Position numbers and translations under genes: made by a program
Notes under the pieces: model-generated
What the model was told of the DNA's origin: nothing
Seen by the model: the letters and a program-made list of their open reading frames with translations, nothing else
Databases searched by the model: none
Source of the DNA: Macropodus opercularis
Lineage: Eukaryota > Chordata > Actinopteri > Anabantiformes > Osphronemidae
Assembly (NCBI GenBank): GCA_030770545.1
Contig: CM061098.1
Span: 5,846,001-5,910,000 of the forward strand
Reading direction: 5' to 3'
Length of the DNA: 64,000 nucleotides
Part shown: positions 11,578-20,400 of the stretch, piece by piece
Numbering within the stretch: the first letter of the stretch is position 1
Layout: each line of letters opens with the position of its first letter

Positions 11578-11712
11578 GCTATAAAAATAAGATCTGTGAC
11601 AATTTTAATCTACAGCTGAAGCAATTTTAGCAATGTATTTCAAACTTGTTCAACTCTTTCTACTTCTACTTTTTACTTCTTCTATGGTCCTCTAGCTATT
11701 TGTCCTGTGTGC

Positions 11713-11786
11713 TGCTCAATAGTGTAGTGGTTAAGTGATTGTCCTCTGCTGTAGGAATCTTGAGTTCAATTCCTGCTCATGGCAGA
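11713..11786 (+). other. tRNA-Val-like module c of unit 1
   Basis: A box TAGTGTAGTGG at 11720-11730 and B box AGTTCAATTCC at 11763-11773, spacing 43 nt. The middle (CCTCTGCTGTAGGAATCTTG) resembles the neighbouring modules, so the three are copies of one ancestor rather than chance matches. Confidence 0.55.
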
Positions 11787-12104
11787 ATTTACAAGTCACA
11801 TTTTTAATGCTATTTAACTGCACTTTTATCAATATATTTGTTTCAGCTTCTACAAACATTCAAACAAATTCGGCTCCGTTCTGCTATGTTTTAACTGCTT
11901 CAGCAGTTTCAGCAATACTATGGAATTCATTCTATTTCAACTTTCTTCAACTGCTTCAACTTCTGCAAACATCATGGCATTATTTAAAAGTATGATTTGT
12001 AATGCTTTTGAACTAAACTTTTAGCACTTTTATCAATCTATTTCAACTTTCTTCAACTGCCTTTTTTCATCTCCTATGTTCCTCCAGCTTTGCATCTTTT
12101 ATGC

Positions 12105-12178
12105 TACTGAGTAGTGTAATGGTTAAGCAACTGCCCTCTGCTGCAGGAGACTTGGGTTCAAATCCCACTCATTGCAAA
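12105..12178 (+). other. tRNA-Val-like module d of unit 1
   Basis: The best-preserved module of unit 1. A box TAGTGTAATGG at 12112-12122 and B box GGTTCAAATCC at 12155-12165 both fit consensus, spacing 43 nt. TGAGT before the A box can pair with ACTCA after the B box, a possible relic of an acceptor stem, but a full cloverleaf is not evident. Confidence 0.6.
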
Positions 12179-12383
12179 CTTCAGAAGTTCAAACAAATTG
12201 TGCTTCATTCAGCTTAACTGCTCTAACACTTTTAGCAATACTTTAGAATTCAAACTTCAATTTGTTCAACTCTTTCTACTTCTACAGACATTCAAACAAA
12301 TTCAGCTACTTCAGCTATGTTTTAACTGCTTTAGCAGTTTAACCAATTCAATGGAATTCATTCAGCATGTCAGCATTCACAGT

Positions 12384-12412
12384 GCATTTTCTTATGGAAA
12401 TGCTTTTTCTAG
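12384..12412 (+). repeat. 3' hairpin and CTAG end of unit 1
   Basis: Stem GCATTTTC with GGAAATGC (one G-T pair) around a TTAT loop, five T-rich bases, then CTAG. The distance from stem to terminus matches the Helitron pattern. It is followed at once by the TC of unit 2. Confidence 0.8.
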
Positions 12413-12414
12413 TC

Positions 12415-12442
12415 ACTGTGAATGCTTTAAAGCATTCACAGT
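12415..12442. repeat. Perfect 28-bp palindrome at the 5' end of unit 2
   Basis: Identical in sequence to 9598-9625 and again placed two bases after TC, here at the direct junction with the CTAG of unit 1. Confidence 0.9.
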
Positions 12443-12658
12443 ATTGTTTTCCTAATCTTTTTTATTATTATAGTTCTTCCGTACGTTTTTTGGCATCTAA
12501 CTAGTGCCGCACCGTTTGAGCTATTGGAACCATTCAAATATTAAAATGTGCAGCTTTTCCGGGAATCGAGTGCTTCTATACAACTTTTTGATATCTTTTA
12601 TACTTTTTGAAATATTAAGCTATTTTCACTTTTTTTTCCCCATTGAAAATGAATGGGA

Positions 12659-12722
12659 AGCTGTATAGGGCAACTGGACACTCCCGCAAGAGACCCCAGT
12701 TCAAATCCCGCTCAAGGCATCT
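12659..12722 (+). other. tRNA-like module a of unit 2
   Basis: A-box-like TAGGGCAACTG at 12666-12676 (one mismatch) and B box AGTTCAAATCC at 12698-12708, only 32 nt apart. If it derives from a tRNA, it has lost part of the anticodon arm. Conserved in all four units right after the head. Confidence 0.45.
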
Positions 12723-13481
12723 ATGTTCTGCTTCCAAGCTTTGATGCCTTAAACAGTGTATGTTGACAGTTACAGCGGTTTGGAATCGCTGACGATTCAA
12801 CAATTGTGAGTTTTCCGACATGAAACTCACTCAGGTTGTAGAACGAAGTACATTTAATTAAAGTACAGATTTGAGCGTTTTGAACTAGCTGTAAATTCAA
12901 CAATTGTCAATCTTCCGACATGAAACTCACACAGGTTGTAGATATAAGTCTTGGCTCTAATTTGATGTGGTGGTGATTTTTTGTGATTACTGTTACGGTT
13001 TCGCCGCAACGGACCCGTTTAGCGGGCTTTGTTTTAATCGTCTTTTTGTCACAAGCTTAAAACGTTCACTTGTAAATTGTCGCCACGGCCGCAATTTTCG
13101 CTGTTTTCAAACGATTCTTTCACTCAGATGTAGACACACTTGTCTACTTGCTAACTGGGCACATGGCAAAACCGAAAGACCGACAAATTTCGCCGTATTT
13201 GTCTCGTAGCGGCCGCCTCTGCGTCGTCTGCCCGCCTGATTAGCAGGCAGATTGATCGTTTTGAACTCGCTGTAATTCAACAATTGTCAGTCTTTCGACA
13301 TGACACTCACACAGGTTGTAGATTAAACTCTCGGCTTTCATTTGATATGGTGGTTGTCGTGATTACTGTTACGGTTTCGCCGCTACGAACCCGTTTAGCG
13401 GGCTTCGTTTCTATCGTTTCGTAGCCGCAGCGGCTGCTGTTGTCAGCCTCTTATAGACCTTTGCGAACAGACATTTCAAGC

Positions 13482-13557
13482 AGCCCAGTAGCCCAGTGGA
13501 TAGTGCGATGAGCACCGGACCCAGAGGCCACGGGTTCAATCCCCGGTCGAGTCAACT
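13482..13557 (+). other. tRNA-Arg-like module b of unit 2
   Basis: A box TAGCCCAGTGG at 13489-13499 is an exact consensus match, and the B box GTTCAATCC (13534-13542, within GGTTCAATCCC) is also exact; the tRNA-type spacing is 44 nt. The 5' part (GCCCAGT..CC.AGTGGATA) recalls vertebrate tRNA-Arg. The T arm pairs (CGGG with CCCG around a TTCAATC loop). The acceptor arms do not pair, so it is not a functional tRNA. A TTTT run follows at 13560-13563. Confidence 0.65.
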
Positions 13558-13559
13558 AA

Positions 13560-13563
13560 TTTT
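13560..13563 (+). terminator. Candidate Pol III terminator after module b, unit 2
   Basis: TTTT lies about 16 nt past the B box of module b, where a tRNA gene would terminate. The same run is kept at the same place in units 3 and 4. Confidence 0.4.
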
Positions 13564-13625
13564 AGACTGATGTTTGTTACCAAGCTGAGGGTCTAATACA
13601 CCTTCGGACGCGGCCAATTTCAGCT

Positions 13626-13700
13626 GTTTAAATGGCCAAGCGGTTAATCTGCTGCGCTGCGAAGCGGGAGATCCCGGTTCGAACCCCAGTCCAGGCAACT
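13626..13700 (+). other. tRNA-Leu/Ser-like module c of unit 2
   Basis: A box TGGCCAAGCGG at 13633-13643 and B box GGTTCGAACCC at 13676-13686 both fit exactly, spacing 43 nt. The A box with GGTTAA resembles the D arm of tRNA-Leu or tRNA-Ser, but the spacing leaves no room for their long variable arm. The next TTTT is at 13765-13768, which would give a transcript near 140 nt. A 71-codon frame across it is incidental. Confidence 0.65.
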
Positions 13701-14070
13701 GTCTTCATACTGATGTTTGTTACCAGCACATTGAATCTGGATCTTCTGCTTGTTGTAACAAAGCTTTTAAAGCTTCAGCAATATCAGGAAAACCTTGCAA
13801 AATTCAATCAACAAATCTTAGGGGTTATCTATTCTTTTACTGTGTAGATCAACTCACCTGTGTTTTATTAAATTATTGAATTATTAATACTTACTTAATA
13901 TTTTTTCATTATGCTTTATTTTGAAATGTAAGACTTTTAACTTGTTCTGGACCTGTACAAGCCTATTCTATCCACTTCTATTTTTCTTAAACTACTTTTA
14001 AGAACGTTTTAAACTCTCGAGCTACAGTCAGCAGTTATTGGGAATACATTCAGCATAAAGCATTCACAGT

Positions 14071-14099
14071 GCATTTTCTTATGGAAATGCTTTTTCTAG
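14071..14099 (+). repeat. 3' hairpin and CTAG end of unit 2
   Basis: Same stem, loop and CTAG as at 12384-12412. Here CTAG is followed by TTATTATT, the interior of the next unit's head, not by TC. Confidence 0.8.
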
Positions 14100-14299
14100 T
14101 TATTATTATATTTATTATTCCATCCGTTTTTTGGCATCTAACTCTACTTGCACTATTTGAGCTATAGGAACCATTCAAATATCAAAATGTGCAGCTATTC
14201 TAGGAATCGACTGCTTCTATACAACTTTTTGATATATATTATACTTTTTGAAATATTAAGCTATTTTCACATTTTTTGCCCCATTGAAAATGAATGGGA

Positions 14300-14362
14300 A
14301 TCTGTATAGGGCAACTGGACTCACCCGCAGGAGACCCCTGTTCAAATCCCGCTCAAGGCATC
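14300..14362 (+). other. tRNA-like module a of unit 3
   Basis: TAGGGCAACTG at 14307-14317 and TGTTCAAATCC at 14339-14349, spacing 32 nt as in units 2 and 4. The intervening sequence reads ACTCACCCGCAGGAGACCCC. Confidence 0.45.
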
Positions 14363-15025
14363 TATGTTCTGCTTGTTGTAACAATGCTTTGAAAGCTTCG
14401 TGTACTTACAGCGCCGTTTTCTGGTTGTTCCTAAGAATTGCATTATAGGTGTTTTAAAATTCAACCCTGTTAAGCTGTTTGGCGTTGATCCCGTAAACAG
14501 TGTATGTTGACAGTTACAGCGGTTTGAATTCGCTGACGATTCAACAATTGTGAGTTTTCCGACATAAAACTCACTCAGGTTGTAGAATGAAGTACATATA
14601 AACCGCGATTTCTCTATAAACTTTCACTTGTAAATTGTCGCCACGGCCGCAATTTTCGCTCTTTTTAAAAGATTCTTTCACTCTAATGTAGAGACACTTG
14701 TGTACTTGCTAACTGGGCACATGGCAAAACCGAACGACCGACAAATTTCGCCGTATTTGTCTCGTAGCGGCCGCCTCTGCGTCGTCTGCCCGCCTGATTA
14801 GCAGGCAGATTGATCGTTTTGAACTCGCTGTAAATTCAACAATTGTCAATCTTTCGACATGAAAGATTGTAGATTAAAGTCTCGGCTTTCATTTGATGTG
14901 GTGGTCTTTGTGATTACTGTTACTGTTTCGCCGCTACGAACCCGTTTAGCGGGCTTCGTTTCTATCGTTCCATAGCCACAGCTGCTGCATCCTCTTATAG
15001 ACCTTCGCGTACAATAATTTCAAGT

Positions 15026-15102
15026 AGCCCTGTGGCTGAGTGGATAGTGTGGTAAGCTCCGGACCCAGAGGCCACGGGTTCAATCCCCGGTCGAGTCAAC
15101 TA
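15026..15102 (+). other. tRNA-Arg-like module b of unit 3
   Basis: A box TGGCTGAGTGG at 15033-15043 and B box within GGTTCAATCCC at 15077-15087, both exact, spacing 44 nt. The A box differs in three positions from that of unit 2 yet still fits consensus. TTTT follows at 15114-15117. Confidence 0.65.
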
Positions 15103-15113
15103 ATTTTACACTG

Positions 15114-15117
15114 ATGT
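15114..15117 (+). terminator. Candidate Pol III terminator after module b, unit 3
   Basis: TTTT in the conserved context CAACTAATTTTA, equivalent to 13560-13563. Confidence 0.4.
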
Positions 15118-15169
15118 TTAGTACCAAGCTGAGGGTCTAATACACCTTCGGACGCGGCCGATTTCAGTT

Positions 15170-15243
15170 TCTTAAATGGCCGAGCGGTTAATCTGCTGCA
15201 CTGCGAAGCGGGAGATCCGGGTTCGAACCCCAGTCCAGGCAAC
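15170..15243 (+). other. tRNA-Leu/Ser-like module c of unit 3
   Basis: A box TGGCCGAGCGG at 15177-15187 and B box GGTTCGAACCC at 15220-15230, spacing 43 nt. The A box is identical to that of many class II tRNAs. A possible anticodon stem CTGCT with AGCGG encloses a 9-nt loop, too large for a normal tRNA. Confidence 0.65.
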
Positions 15244-15614
15244 TGTCTTCAGACTGATGTTTGTTACCAGCACATTGAATCTGGATGTTCTGCTTGTTGT
15301 AACAAAGCTTTTTAAGCTTCAGCAATATCAGGAAAATCTTGCAAAATTCAATCAACATATCTTAGGGGTTATCTATACTTTTACTGTGTAGATCAACTCA
15401 CCTGTGTTTTATTAAATTATTGAATTATTAATACTTACTTAATATTTTTTCATTATGCTTTATTTTGAAATTTAAGACTTTTAACTTCTTCTGGACCTGT
15501 ACAAGCCTATTCTATCCACTTCTATTTTTCTTAAACTACTTTTAAGAACGTTTTAAACTCTCGAGCTACAGTCAGCAGTTATTGGGAATACATTCAGCAT
15601 AAAGCATTCACAGT

Positions 15615-15643
15615 GCATTTTCTTATGGAAATGCTTTTTCTAG
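15615..15643 (+). repeat. 3' hairpin and CTAG end of unit 3
   Basis: Same stem, loop and CTAG. Followed by the TTTATTATTATAG tract of unit 4. Confidence 0.8.
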
Positions 15644-15841
15644 TTTATTATTATAGTTCTTCCGTACGTTTTTTGGCATCTAACTAGTGCCGCACCGTTT
15701 GAGCTATTGGAACCATTCAAATATTAAAATGTGCAGCTTTTCCGGGAATCGAGTGCTTCTATACAACTTTTTGATATCTTTTATACTTTTTGAAATATTA
15801 AGCTATTTTCACTTTTTTTTCCCCATTGAAAATGAATGGGA

Positions 15842-15905
15842 AGCTGTATAGGGCAACTGGACACTCCCGCAAGAGACCCCAGTTCAAATCCCGCTCAAGG
15901 CATCT
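15842..15905 (+). other. tRNA-like module a of unit 4
   Basis: TAGGGCAACTG at 15849-15859 and AGTTCAAATCC at 15881-15891. Identical to unit 2 across the module. Confidence 0.45.
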
Positions 15906-16784
15906 ATGTTCTGCTTCCAAGCTTTGATGCCTTAAACAGTGTGTGTTGACAGTTACAGCGGTTTGAAATCGCTGACGATTCAACAATTGTGAGTTTTCCG
16001 ACATGAAACTCACTCAGGTTGTAGAACGAAGTACATTCAAACCGCGGTTTCTATATAAACTTTCACTTGTAAAATGTCACCACGGTCGCAATTTTCGCTC
16101 TTTTTAAAAGATTCTTTCACTCTAATGTAGAGGCACTTGTCTACTTGCTAACTAATTTGCCTTATTCGCGAGCAGATTTGAGCGTTTTGAACTCGCTGTA
16201 AATTCAACAATTGTCAATCTTCCGACATGAAACTCACACAGGTTGTAGATATCAGTCTTGGCTCTAATTTGATGTGGTGGTTTTTGTGATTACTGTTACG
16301 GTTTCGCCGCAACGAACCCGTTTAGCGGGCTTTGTTTTAATCGTCTTTTTGTCACAAGCTTAAAACTTTCACTTGTAAATTGTCGCCACGGCCGCAATTT
16401 TCGCTGTTTTCAAACGATTCTTTCACTCAGATGTAGACACACTTGTCTACTTGCTAACTGGGCACATGGCAAAACCGAAAGACCGACACATTTTGTCGTA
16501 TTTGTCTCGTAGCGGCTGCCTCTGTGTCATCTGCCCGCCTCATTAGCAGGCAGATTGATCGTTTTGAACTCGCTGTAATTCAACAATTGTCAGTTTTTCG
16601 ACATGACACTCACACAGGTTGAAGATTAAACTCTCGGCTTTCATTTGATATGGTGGTTGTCGTGATTACTGTTACGGTTTCGCCGCTACGAACCCGTTTA
16701 GCGGGCTTCGTTTCTATCGTTTCGTAGCCGCAGCCGCTGCTGCTGTCAGCCTCTTATAGACCTTCGCGAGCTGATGGTTCAAGC

Positions 16785-16860
16785 TGCCTGTTGGCCTAGT
16801 GGATAGTGTGGTGAGCTCTGGACCCAGAGGCCACGGGTTCAATCCCCGGTCGTGTCAACT
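16785..16860 (+). other. tRNA-Arg-like module b of unit 4
   Basis: A box TGGCCTAGTGG at 16792-16802 and B box within GGTTCAATCCC at 16836-16846, spacing 44 nt. TGGCCTAGTGGATA differs at one position from the vertebrate tRNA-Arg TGGCCTAATGGATA, the closest match of the three b modules. CTCTGG and CCAGAG flank AC in the anticodon region, so the usual 7-nt loop is not formed. Confidence 0.65.
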
Positions 16861-16862
16861 AA

Positions 16863-16866
16863 TTTT
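16863..16866 (+). terminator. Candidate Pol III terminator after module b, unit 4
   Basis: TTTT in the same CAACTAATTTTA context as in units 2 and 3. Confidence 0.4.
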
Positions 16867-16928
16867 ACACTGATGTTTGTTACCAAGCTGAGGGTCTAAT
16901 ACACCTTCGGACGCGGCCGATTTCAGCT

Positions 16929-17003
16929 TCTTAAATGGCCAAGCGGTTAATCTGCTGCGCTGCGAAGCGGGAGATCCCGGTTCGAACCCCAGTCCAGGCA
17001 ACT
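16929..17003 (+). other. tRNA-Leu/Ser-like module c of unit 4
   Basis: A box TGGCCAAGCGG at 16936-16946 and B box GGTTCGAACCC at 16979-16989, spacing 43 nt, nearly identical to unit 2. Confidence 0.65.
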
Positions 17004-17373
17004 GTCTTCAGACTGATGTTTATTACCAGCACATTGAACCTGGATGTTCTGCTTGTTGTAACAAAGCTTTTTAAGCTTCAGCAATGTCAGGAAAATCTTG
17101 CAAAATTCAATCAACATATCTTAGGGGTTATCTATACTTTTACTGTGTAGATCAACTCACCTGTGTTTTATTAAATTATTGAATTATTAATACTTACTTA
17201 ATATTTTTTCATTATGCTTTATTTTGAAATTTAAGACTTTTAACTTGTTCTGGACCTGTACAAGCCTATTCTATCCACTTCTATTTTTCTTAAACTACTT
17301 TTAAGAACGTTTTAAACTCTCGAGCTACAGTCAGCAGTTATTGGGAATACATTCAGCATAAAGCATTCACAGT

Positions 17374-17402
17374 GCATTTTCTTATGGAAATGCTTTTTCT
17401 AG
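17374..17402 (+). repeat. 3' hairpin and CTAG end of the array
   Basis: Stem arms at 17374-17381 and 17386-17393, loop TTAT, CTAG at 17399-17402, then T17403 of unique DNA. This is the right boundary of the whole insertion; joining A9595 to T17403 gives the predicted empty site. Confidence 0.8.
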
Positions 17403-20400
17403 TTAGTTTTGGAAGCCAATATCCATGACCAGAGGTCTGCTAGAGGACCTTGGTTCACCCCTGGTGCCGTGAATGTCATGTCAAAATCACAGGTTTTGAC
17501 TTCCTAGTATTGGTGTTTTTGTGAAAATAATCACAAAGAAAGAAGTAACTCAGTTGCTTTCTGCCTCCTCCTTGCTCCAGCAGGTGCAGGCGGGTGGTCT
17601 CCCAGCCAGCCTGGATCTGCTGGAGGGTCACCTGTAACTAGTGCTTGTTTGGGTTTTCTGTGTAACTGTTGTGCAGTTTAGCGTATCAGGTAAGCGGTAA
17701 GGTCACCCAGTGGAGGGTTGAAGGGAACCAGACTGAGCTCGGGATCTTTAGTAAAAGCTGGATCAGTTGTCTCATTTGAAACCCGGACATTTCTGACTCT
17801 AGAAATGATTATTAGAAGATCAAAGAGAAACAAAAAGACTTTTTGCATGTGCCCTCTAACAGGAAAATTCTGTTACAACTCTTTACACGTTTTACCACCA
17901 GCCCAGAATGGTGTGGCAAGCTACAAAGCCCGTTCTCCTGCAGTGGCTGATTGGCATCTCTGCTCTTATGGAGACAGGCACCCGACCCGACTGCATCTGC
18001 AAGTTTATTTGAATTCATCCAAAGCAGTTATACTGCGCTGCGAAGGAGGGGGGGAAATAAACAAGAAGGAAACACAGCAGCTTGGTTTTCGCTTGGTATT
18101 CATGAATTCCACAAATTACAATGTTAGTCCCCTAAGAGATGACTAATATGTCAAGTTTAAAAATAGACGGTTTGCCACACTACAGGCCCTCTGCCTTCAG
18201 TGGATGAGGATTAGGCAGAGAGATGGTAAAGTGTAGATTGTGTTTTGGTGGTGACAGTTAATGTGAGTGTGATAATATGACTGCATGCACGCACATTTCT
18301 ATATGTGTACCAAACTCAGCGCTGGTAGGATGAATATCTGAGAAGTAGCCAAGCAGCATGGGGTCATTTATTTGTAGAAAGCCAGTGCAGGCTGCTGAGT
18401 TTGTAACACCTCCACCCTGAAGGCACTGCCGGCTAAGGAGGATAAGACTGCACACTGCATTACCTCAACTATTATTATTTTTTTTCGTTCCAGTCTAGAT
18501 GAGTTTCTTCCAGTGGCTCAGGTCACCGTTGCCCCGGGGCGGATTATGGCAGATGGGAGCTGTGATGTTCCTTAAGATTTCTGACAAGTGAGGGAGGAAG
18601 TGTATATCTGGATACGTGTGTACATGTTTGATCTTTGGGTGTGTGTTGTTTTTGTGCGATTGTGTGCGCTGTTTACTGAAGCTTAGTGTTCCTTGGCAGG
18701 CCAGCAGTTGACCTGATTTCTGTGTCACAGCATGACTCACACAGGTTAGCTTTTTTATTTTAGGGAGACAGTGAGGACAGCGTGAAACTACAGCCACACA
18801 TGTGTTGTCTAAATCTTCATCCGTAGCAAAGCTGAATACTCCAGTACATCACAGATACAGTATGTGCATATCCCGTTAGCTACATTTAGCATTCAATCAG
18901 TGTAAATATTCAGACATCATGCATTATGATTAGGAAAAGAGCTTGTAAAATAATTTATGGCCTGCATCATTAAAGTCTTCTGAATTGTGGGGACCTTACT
19001 TCACTCACGATACCACTATTAATATGTTTACAGTGGTCTGTCTGAGAAATGGATTTTTCTTTTGCCAACTGTAAAAGTTTTATGACAGTCAATATGGCTG
19101 AAGAAGGAGCCCTTTCATTATTCTACGGGATCTGCTGCTATCTGAATAGATGGTTTCTGCTTATAAACCTTGAATAATTGAACAGGGGAATCAGTCAATG
19201 AGAGAGGGAGAGGCACAAGGTCTTGATGGCTTGATGGCCAAGATGACAGCTTGTGGAAGAGAGAGACAGCAGACTGATTAGCCCATGTGTCATATTGCCT
19301 CATTGCTGTGTCTGCTCTGTGCGCTCTCTTCTCTTTTTCACCGTCTTCCTCTCACTCATGCTCTTTCTTAGCCCATTGCCCTTCTTTCCCGCTCCTTCTC
19401 CTCCTTTTCTATCCTGTCTTTCACTCCCACCTATGCCTTTTTATTCTTATGTCACTGCAATCTTCTTCTTAATCCACCTCTGTGTGTGTCATTTCCCATT
19501 ATACCCCCTGTGTAGACTTAATGTCCTGTTTTCTTTAAATGCTTTATTTTTCCTCACATCCAATCTTCATCCATCCCAGTGACCCCGTGTCACTCCAGGC
19601 AGAATTATTACTCTTGGATGGAACATCGGCTCAGTGGCGCCGTACTCTGCTCTCTCCGCCCGCATTATCCATTTATGGAGTATCCCCTTTTGTGGTGAGC
19701 TATCTTCCTATAGCGCAGTAATGATAGGCGTCTTGGCGACCCTGTGCATTTGCACTGTAATATAAGACATTCTCATTAGTGCAAGGATTGCGCTCTCTCA
19801 CATGTCCATTACAATAATTGCTACACATCACTGCCTGCCTTGCCCCTCAGTATTCAGTTACATTGCTGGCATTCTCTGTCCTGCATCACCTAAATGTGGC
19901 CCACAATCACTTTGCCTACAGAGGTGAGAAAGGTAATTTAAAAATACTATATAAAAACTTGGATAAGATGTTTTAGAGAAAAATCTCAAGGAGATAATCT
20001 GCCCAGTTTGTTTGTGATTTGTTACTTGAGTGGATGCCAATGAAAGAAAAATGTTTTCAGATCAAATAAATTGAAGCCAAGTGCCCTTCCACCCCCGCAC
20101 CATCCCTCTGTTGTCAGTCATTTCTCCTCATAATAGGGAAGCAGGCCGCAACCATAATTGCTTTGATGGTCCAGCCTGAACAAATCACTTCTGGGCATAA
20201 AGAGAGGCCTTGGAGATGGCAGCCAGAGAGAAAAGGTGCGAATGAATTAAAGCACTTTGCGTTCCTCTGGGGCATGTGGCCCAGATTTTTCTTCAAAGAA
20301 AAAATATAAGAGAAGGAGGAAGGAGTGTGGGGGTGGGGTGTGCCTCTTTCCCTCCAGAATAAATGGCAGTAAAAGCAATAATACACATCCAGCCTCCATT

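Larger units (their letters stand above)
9596..12412 (+). mobile_element. Array unit 1 (distinct interior, tRNA-Val-like modules)
   Basis: A 2.8 kb unit with the shared ends but its own interior. It opens with two copies of the 5' end 48 bp apart (9596 and 9644), then an ATT run, then a head of about 300 bp related to units 2-4. The interior is A/T-rich, with a 330-390 bp direct duplication (10084-10470 and 11092-11482) and many CTTCAACTGCTTCAACTT-type phrases. Three modules with a tRNA-Val-like A box lie in its right half. A segment near 11075-11120 (TTCTGGTTGTTCCTAA) also appears in unit 3 near 14420, so the families share some interior. No coding frame of substance is present. Confidence 0.7.
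12413..14099 (+). mobile_element. Array unit 2 (complete 5' and 3' ends)
   Basis: A 1.69 kb unit that abuts unit 1 directly (CTAG then TC). It is the only one of units 2-4 that keeps the 5' palindrome. In order: palindrome and ATT tract, conserved head (12470-12660), module a, three copies of a 48-bp subrepeat (12795-12842, 12895-12942, 13275-13322), CpG-rich segments including GCGGCCGC at 13209-13216, module b, module c, an A/T-rich tail and the 3' hairpin. Compared with unit 4 it lacks about 118 bp after position 12853. The 71-codon frames it contains fall on the head or on module c and are not genes. Confidence 0.75.
14100..15643 (+). mobile_element. Array unit 3 (5' end truncated)
   Basis: A 1.54 kb unit that begins in the TTATTATT tract right after the CTAG of unit 2, so the TC and the 5' palindrome are absent. 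It has the same layout as unit 2 but only two subrepeat copies (14539-14586, and 14834-14873, which has lost a CTCACACAGG-type stretch). It keeps GCGGCCGC at 14767-14774. Modules a, b and c are all present. Its head is the most diverged of units 2-4 (for example CCATCCG where the others have CCGTACG). Confidence 0.75.
9596..17402 (+). mobile_element. Head-to-tail array of Helitron-like rolling-circle elements
   Basis: Four related units lie in the same orientation. The array starts with TC right after an A (A9595) and ends with CTAG followed by T (T17403). Each unit's CTAG end is preceded by an 8-bp hairpin five bases upstream. These are the defining features of Helitron ends: TC at 5', a hairpin near 3', CTRR at 3', insertion between A and T without target duplication. 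No Rep/helicase coding sequence is present, so the units are non-autonomous. Unit boundaries are at 12412/12413, 14099/14100 and 15643/15644. Head-to-tail arrays are known for rolling-circle elements, because replication can run past the terminator. The interiors carry tRNA-like modules, described separately. Confidence 0.75.
15644..17402 (+). mobile_element. Array unit 4 (5' end truncated, array terminus)
   Basis: A 1.76 kb unit starting in the TTATTATTATAG tract with the first 55 or so bases missing. Its head is almost identical to unit 2. It keeps the 118 bp that unit 2 lacks (about 16032-16180) and has three subrepeats (15978-16025, 16202-16249, 16578-16625). The counterpart of the GCGGCCGC site is GCGGCTGC at 16512-16519, one of several CpG losses. 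Modules a, b and c are present. It ends with CTAG at 17399-17402, and T17403 is the flank. Confidence 0.75.

Noticed and set aside
12615..12830. 71-codon minus-strand frame beginning MSFMSENSQ, repeated at 15798
   Set aside because: It spans the conserved head, module a and the first subrepeat, all non-coding repeat parts. The other units do not keep it open.
13482..13700. Genuine tRNA genes
   Set aside because: Pol III boxes are good, but acceptor arms do not pair and anticodon loops have the wrong size, so working tRNAs are unlikely.
13632..13847. 71-codon frame beginning MAKRLICCAAKRE, repeated at 15176 and 16935
   Set aside because: The frame runs across tRNA-like module c and its A/T-rich tail. 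Its repetition only reflects the repeated DNA units, and the start of the peptide is the A box read as protein.
12413..17402. Regular repeats that could suggest a CRISPR-like or satellite array
   Set aside because: Units are 1.5-1.8 kb with transposon-type ends, and the 48-bp subrepeats are irregularly spaced. Neither CRISPR nor a simple satellite fits.
17718..18146. 142-codon plus-strand frame next to the array
   Set aside because: No recognisable domain, no splice or start context, and another frame is open on the opposite strand.
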